64,000 nt of DNA. It comes from Trueperella sp. (GTDB lineage Bacteria > Actinomycetota > Actinomycetes > Actinomycetales > Actinomycetaceae). This document shows, piece by piece, positions 61,731 to 64,000 of the stretch (positions are counted from its first letter, which is position 1; every line of letters starts with the position of its first letter). The translations under genes were made by a program, and so were the position numbers. The notes under the pieces were generated by a model, which had not been told where the DNA came from, ran no database searches, and saw only the letters and a list, made by a program, of their open reading frames with translations. The stretch covers positions 425,960 to 489,959 of the forward strand of contig JAUNLU010000001.1 of NCBI GenBank assembly GCA_030532125.1. Reading direction: 5' to 3'.

Positions 61731-63017
61731 ATGGAGAAAAAGAAACCTGACGAATTGAAACCAGCAAACTTGCCGCGTGAAATTTGGGTCTTGGTGGCGG
61801 CCGCGATGGCAGTAGCACTGGGATTTGGGATCGTGGCACCGGTGCTACCGCGATTCGCTAAAGGCTTCGGCGTCTCCACCACGGCAGCTACCGTGGTAGT
61901 TTCCGCATTTGCATTTATGCGGCTGAGCTTCGCACCAATTTCCGGGCGGCTCTCCAGCATTTTCGGGGAACGGCGGATGTATCTGGTGGGAATCACCATC
62001 GTATCTGCATCTTCGCTGGCCTCAGCTTTTGCGGAGAACTACTGGCAGCTCCTGATTTTCCGTTCTGTGGGCGGCATCGGCTCGGTCACATTCACAGTGG
62101 CGGCGATGTCACTGATTATTCGGCTGGCGCCACCACATGCCCGAGGGCGGGCTTCAGCTGCGTATGGCGCCGGATTCTTGATCGGCAATATCGCCGGCCC
62201 GGCAGTAGGCGCCTTGCTGGCCCCCCTGGGTTACCGCTGGCCGTTTGCCATCTATGCGGCGTTTTTGATGGTGGCGTTCGTGATTGTGGCGTGGCAGATC
62301 CCGGCCACTTCGCACAAGAAGATCAGCCTAAAAGAACTAGAAGAAGAACAAGACGCCCAAAAACACGTCAAAGCTGCACCGAAGCCAAACCCTGATCCCA
62401 AAGTGGTATCGCCGATGACGGTGCGCGAAGCCCTACAAATAAAACTTTTCCGGATCGTGCTGCTCACTGCATTCGCTCAAGGGTGGACCAATTTGGGCGT
62501 GCGCGTGGCAGTGGTGCCACTGTTAGCGGCGTCAATAGTGGGCGGCCCTGAATGGTTGCCAGGCGGTGCGCTCGCGGCATTCGCCATCGGTAACGGGCTG
62601 GCGCTGGCCCGCGCGGGCGCCTGGTCAGATAGATATGGGCGCCGACCAATCGTCATCACCGGTTTGTTGGTCTCCGCCGCCTTCACTATTGCTATGGGGA
62701 TGTCCACCAGTGCGACGCCGATGCTAGTAATTAGCTTGTTTGCGGGTATGGGCTCGGGGCTAGTGCAGCCCTCCCAACAAGGAGCAGTAGCTGACGTTAT
62801 CGGCAAACGCCAAGGGAGCCGGGTAGTTTCAACCTTCCAACAGGCCGCTGATCTGGGGCAGATAATCGGTCCGATCGTAGCTGGCATACTGGTGGACGTG
62901 AGCGGATTCCGGCTCGCCTACCTGATTTCTGGGATAATTATGCTGGTAGCGGCGTCAGTATGGATCTTTTTTGCGCCACGTAATTCCAATGGGCAGCCAC
63001 AAGCAACGCAAGGCTAA
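61731..63017 (+). CDS. MFS transporter
   Basis: A 428-residue twelve-helix exporter of the drug/H+ antiporter type: GFGIVAPVLPRFAKGFGVST in helix 1, FAPISGRLSSIFGERRMYLV in the 2-3 loop and GAWSDRYGRRPIVITGLLVS in the second half. A hydrophilic centre (KELEEEQDAQKHVKAAPK) links the halves. Substrate is unknown. No ribosome site precedes the ATG at 61731. It is divergent from the DUF4921 gene. Confidence 0.92.
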   Translation: MEKKKPDELKPANLPREIWVLVAAAMAVALGFGIVAPVLPRFAKGFGVSTTAATVVVSAFAFMRLSFAPISGRLSSIFGERRMYLVGITIVSASSLASAFAENYWQLLIFRSVGGIGSVTFTVAAMSLIIRLAPPHARGRASAAYGAGFLIGNIAGPAVGALLAPLGYRWPFAIYAAFLMVAFVIVAWQIPATSHKKISLKELEEEQDAQKHVKAAPKPNPDPKVVSPMTVREALQIKLFRIVLLTAFAQGWTNLGVRVAVVPLLAASIVGGPEWLPGGALAAFAIGNGLALARAGAWSDRYGRRPIVITGLLVSAAFTIAMGMSTSATPMLVISLFAGMGSGLVQPSQQGAVADVIGKRQGSRVVSTFQQAADLGQIIGPIVAGILVDVSGFRLAYLISGIIMLVAASVWIFFAPRNSNGQPQATQG

Positions 63018-63115
63018 AACCAGAAATAACCTGGTAGGTTAGTTATCCTTGCAGCGAAACAGAATTATCTAGCTCAGTACCCGCCTAGGCTGGTAACAAG
63101 AGAGAAGGAGTGATC

Positions 63116-63550
63116 ATGAGCAAATACGCACATGTATACAACGACCAAGGCAAGAAGCCATTTGTGCTGGATATCGAAAAAGAGACCATAGGTAACACCA
63201 ACTTCCGCACTACGATGTGGACGGGCGAATACCTGCAGATGACGGTTATGGATATCCCAGTAGGTGGCGATATCGGACTGGAAGTACACGATGATCACGA
63301 CCAATTCTTGCGGGTTGAACAGGGTAAAGGTCTATGCCAGATGGGCCCAGCTGAGAACGATCTGAGTTTCGAAGCTAATGTCAGCGATGACTGGGCGATT
63401 TTCGTGCCGGCAGGTACCTGGCATAACATCACCAACACTGGTGATGAGCCGCTGAAACTGTACACCATCTATGCGGCACCGGATCACGTAGCTGGTACGG
63501 TACACGCCACCGCGGAAGACGCCGCAAACGATCCGAACGAACAACACTAA
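63116..63550 (+). CDS. Cupin domain protein
   Basis: The 144-residue single-cupin protein has metal motif 1 LEVHDDHDQFLRVEQGKGL and motif 2 FVPAGTWHNITNTGDEPLKL. The cupin fold covers isomerases, dioxygenases and binding proteins, so activity cannot be told. AAGGAG lies five bases before the ATG at 63116; a GTG at 63110 falls inside this site and is rejected. It is monocistronic. Confidence 0.93.
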   Translation: MSKYAHVYNDQGKKPFVLDIEKETIGNTNFRTTMWTGEYLQMTVMDIPVGGDIGLEVHDDHDQFLRVEQGKGLCQMGPAENDLSFEANVSDDWAIFVPAGTWHNITNTGDEPLKLYTIYAAPDHVAGTVHATAEDAANDPNEQH

Positions 63551-63570
63551 AATTCGGAATTAAGCGCTAA

Positions 63571-63614
63571 ATAGGGTTGGGGTCGCAAGAAATCTCTTGC
63601 GACCCCAACCCTAT
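63571..63614. terminator. Bidirectional terminator
   Basis: A perfect 20-bp stem (63571-63590 with 63595-63614) with loop AATC lies between the convergent cupin and ROK genes. Short T runs follow on both strands. Confidence 0.92.
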
Positions 63615-63629
63615 TTACTAATAGAAAAC

Positions 63630-64000
63630 TTACCGAGGCAGCCGGCGAGCCAAATCGGCGGCGCCGATAATACCGGCGTCGTTACTCAACTCGGCCAATA
63701 CGATCGGCGGGACTTTGCGGAAGTCGCGGGCGGTGAGGCGGGTCTCGAATTGGCGGCGCGCGGGATCGAGCAGGATATTGCCCGCTTCGGATACTCCACC
63801 AGCGAGCACGAATACTTCGGGATCCAGCAGGGCGGCCAGATCAGCCATCCCTTGCCCTAGCCATTTGCCGATCTCCTCATAAACTTCCAGCGAAAGTTCG
63901 TCGCCACGCTTGGCGCATTGGGTGACCATGAAACCGGATATCTGCTCAATTGATCCGCCGGACATTTCCAGTAGAGCACCGGCGCGGGCGGGATCCTGGG
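63630..64000 (-). CDS. ROK family glucokinase, C-terminal part
   Basis: The frame is open to the right end of the window, so only the last about 123 residues are seen, beginning QDPARAGALLEMSGG. The ROK C-terminal motifs LGQGMADLAALLDPEVFVLAGGVSEAG and ENDAGIIGAAD-like SNDAGIIGAADLARR are present. The SGGSIEQISG part fits the actinobacterial glucokinase (GlcK/PpgK) group. It phosphorylates glucose or another hexose with ATP or polyphosphate. The ROK zinc cysteines lie outside the window. Confidence 0.88.
   Translation of the reverse strand, partial: QDPARAGALLEMSGGSIEQISGFMVTQCAKRGDELSLEVYEEIGKWLGQGMADLAALLDPEVFVLAGGVSEAGNILLDPARRQFETRLTARDFRKVPPIVLAELSNDAGIIGAADLARRLPR

Overview
The window comes from a mid-GC (by eye in the 50s) Gram-positive actinobacterium, most likely a host-associated member of the Actinomycetaceae or a close relative. 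The evidence is GTG/TTG start codons, several genes that look leaderless, a DUF4235 protein, an actinobacterial-type dCTP deaminase that begins LLSDRD, a DUF4921 protein, a sortase-sorted surface protein with an LAQTG motif, and a six-gene Mrp antiporter operon. The species cannot be named from the sequence alone. Both strands are densely coded, with short gaps and many 1-8 bp overlaps.

Layout. 1-5.1 kb: the 3' part of a sterol-carrier-like gene paired with a VOC-fold gene, then alanine dehydrogenase divergent from an ADP-ribosylglycohydrolase-family gene, and an App1-like phosphatase. 5.2-13 kb (minus strand): a phosphoglucomutase-GntR operon, a large flippase-like membrane protein with a degenerate kinase domain, and a copZ-copA copper-efflux pair. 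13-22 kb: housekeeping and small metabolic genes (ppx, purB, GDPD, fructosamine kinase, HisC-like aminotransferase, aroD, TetR, Nudix). 22-34 kb: a secreted metal-dependent hydrolase, an SDR, a TrkH/KtrA potassium uptake pair, a MacB-like ABC fusion, two peroxiredoxins (Bcp and 1-Cys Prx), a YwiC-like protein and a SLAC1/TehA-type channel. 34-41.6 kb: purT, a MacB/FtsX-type ABC pair preceded by two tiny coupled open frames, and a multi-domain LAQTG surface protein.

41.8-48.1 kb is a complete type I restriction-modification operon (HTH regulator, hsdM, hsdS, hsdR, transcribed leftwards). It lies next to the 3' end of a tRNA-Gly(TCC) gene, the usual position of an integrated defence island. 48.7-56.3 kb holds dcd followed by the cation/proton antiporter operon mrpA(B)CDEFG, in which MrpB is fused to MrpA. 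56.6-60.2 kb holds a TPP-riboswitch-controlled thiamine ABC transporter (thiBPQ). The right end carries a GalT-like DUF4921 protein, an MFS exporter, a cupin, and the C-terminal part of a ROK-family glucokinase.

Working together: Mrp and TrkH/KtrA handle Na+/K+/H+ balance; CopZA exports copper; Bcp and Prx remove peroxides; Pgm, the ROK kinase and the fructosamine-kinase-like protein belong to sugar-phosphate handling; PurB and PurT belong to purine synthesis. The least explained parts are the small-peptide/ABC cluster at 35.6-38.5 kb, the pseudokinase-flippase, the secreted hydrolase, and the inverted-repeat-rich ald and trkH control regions.
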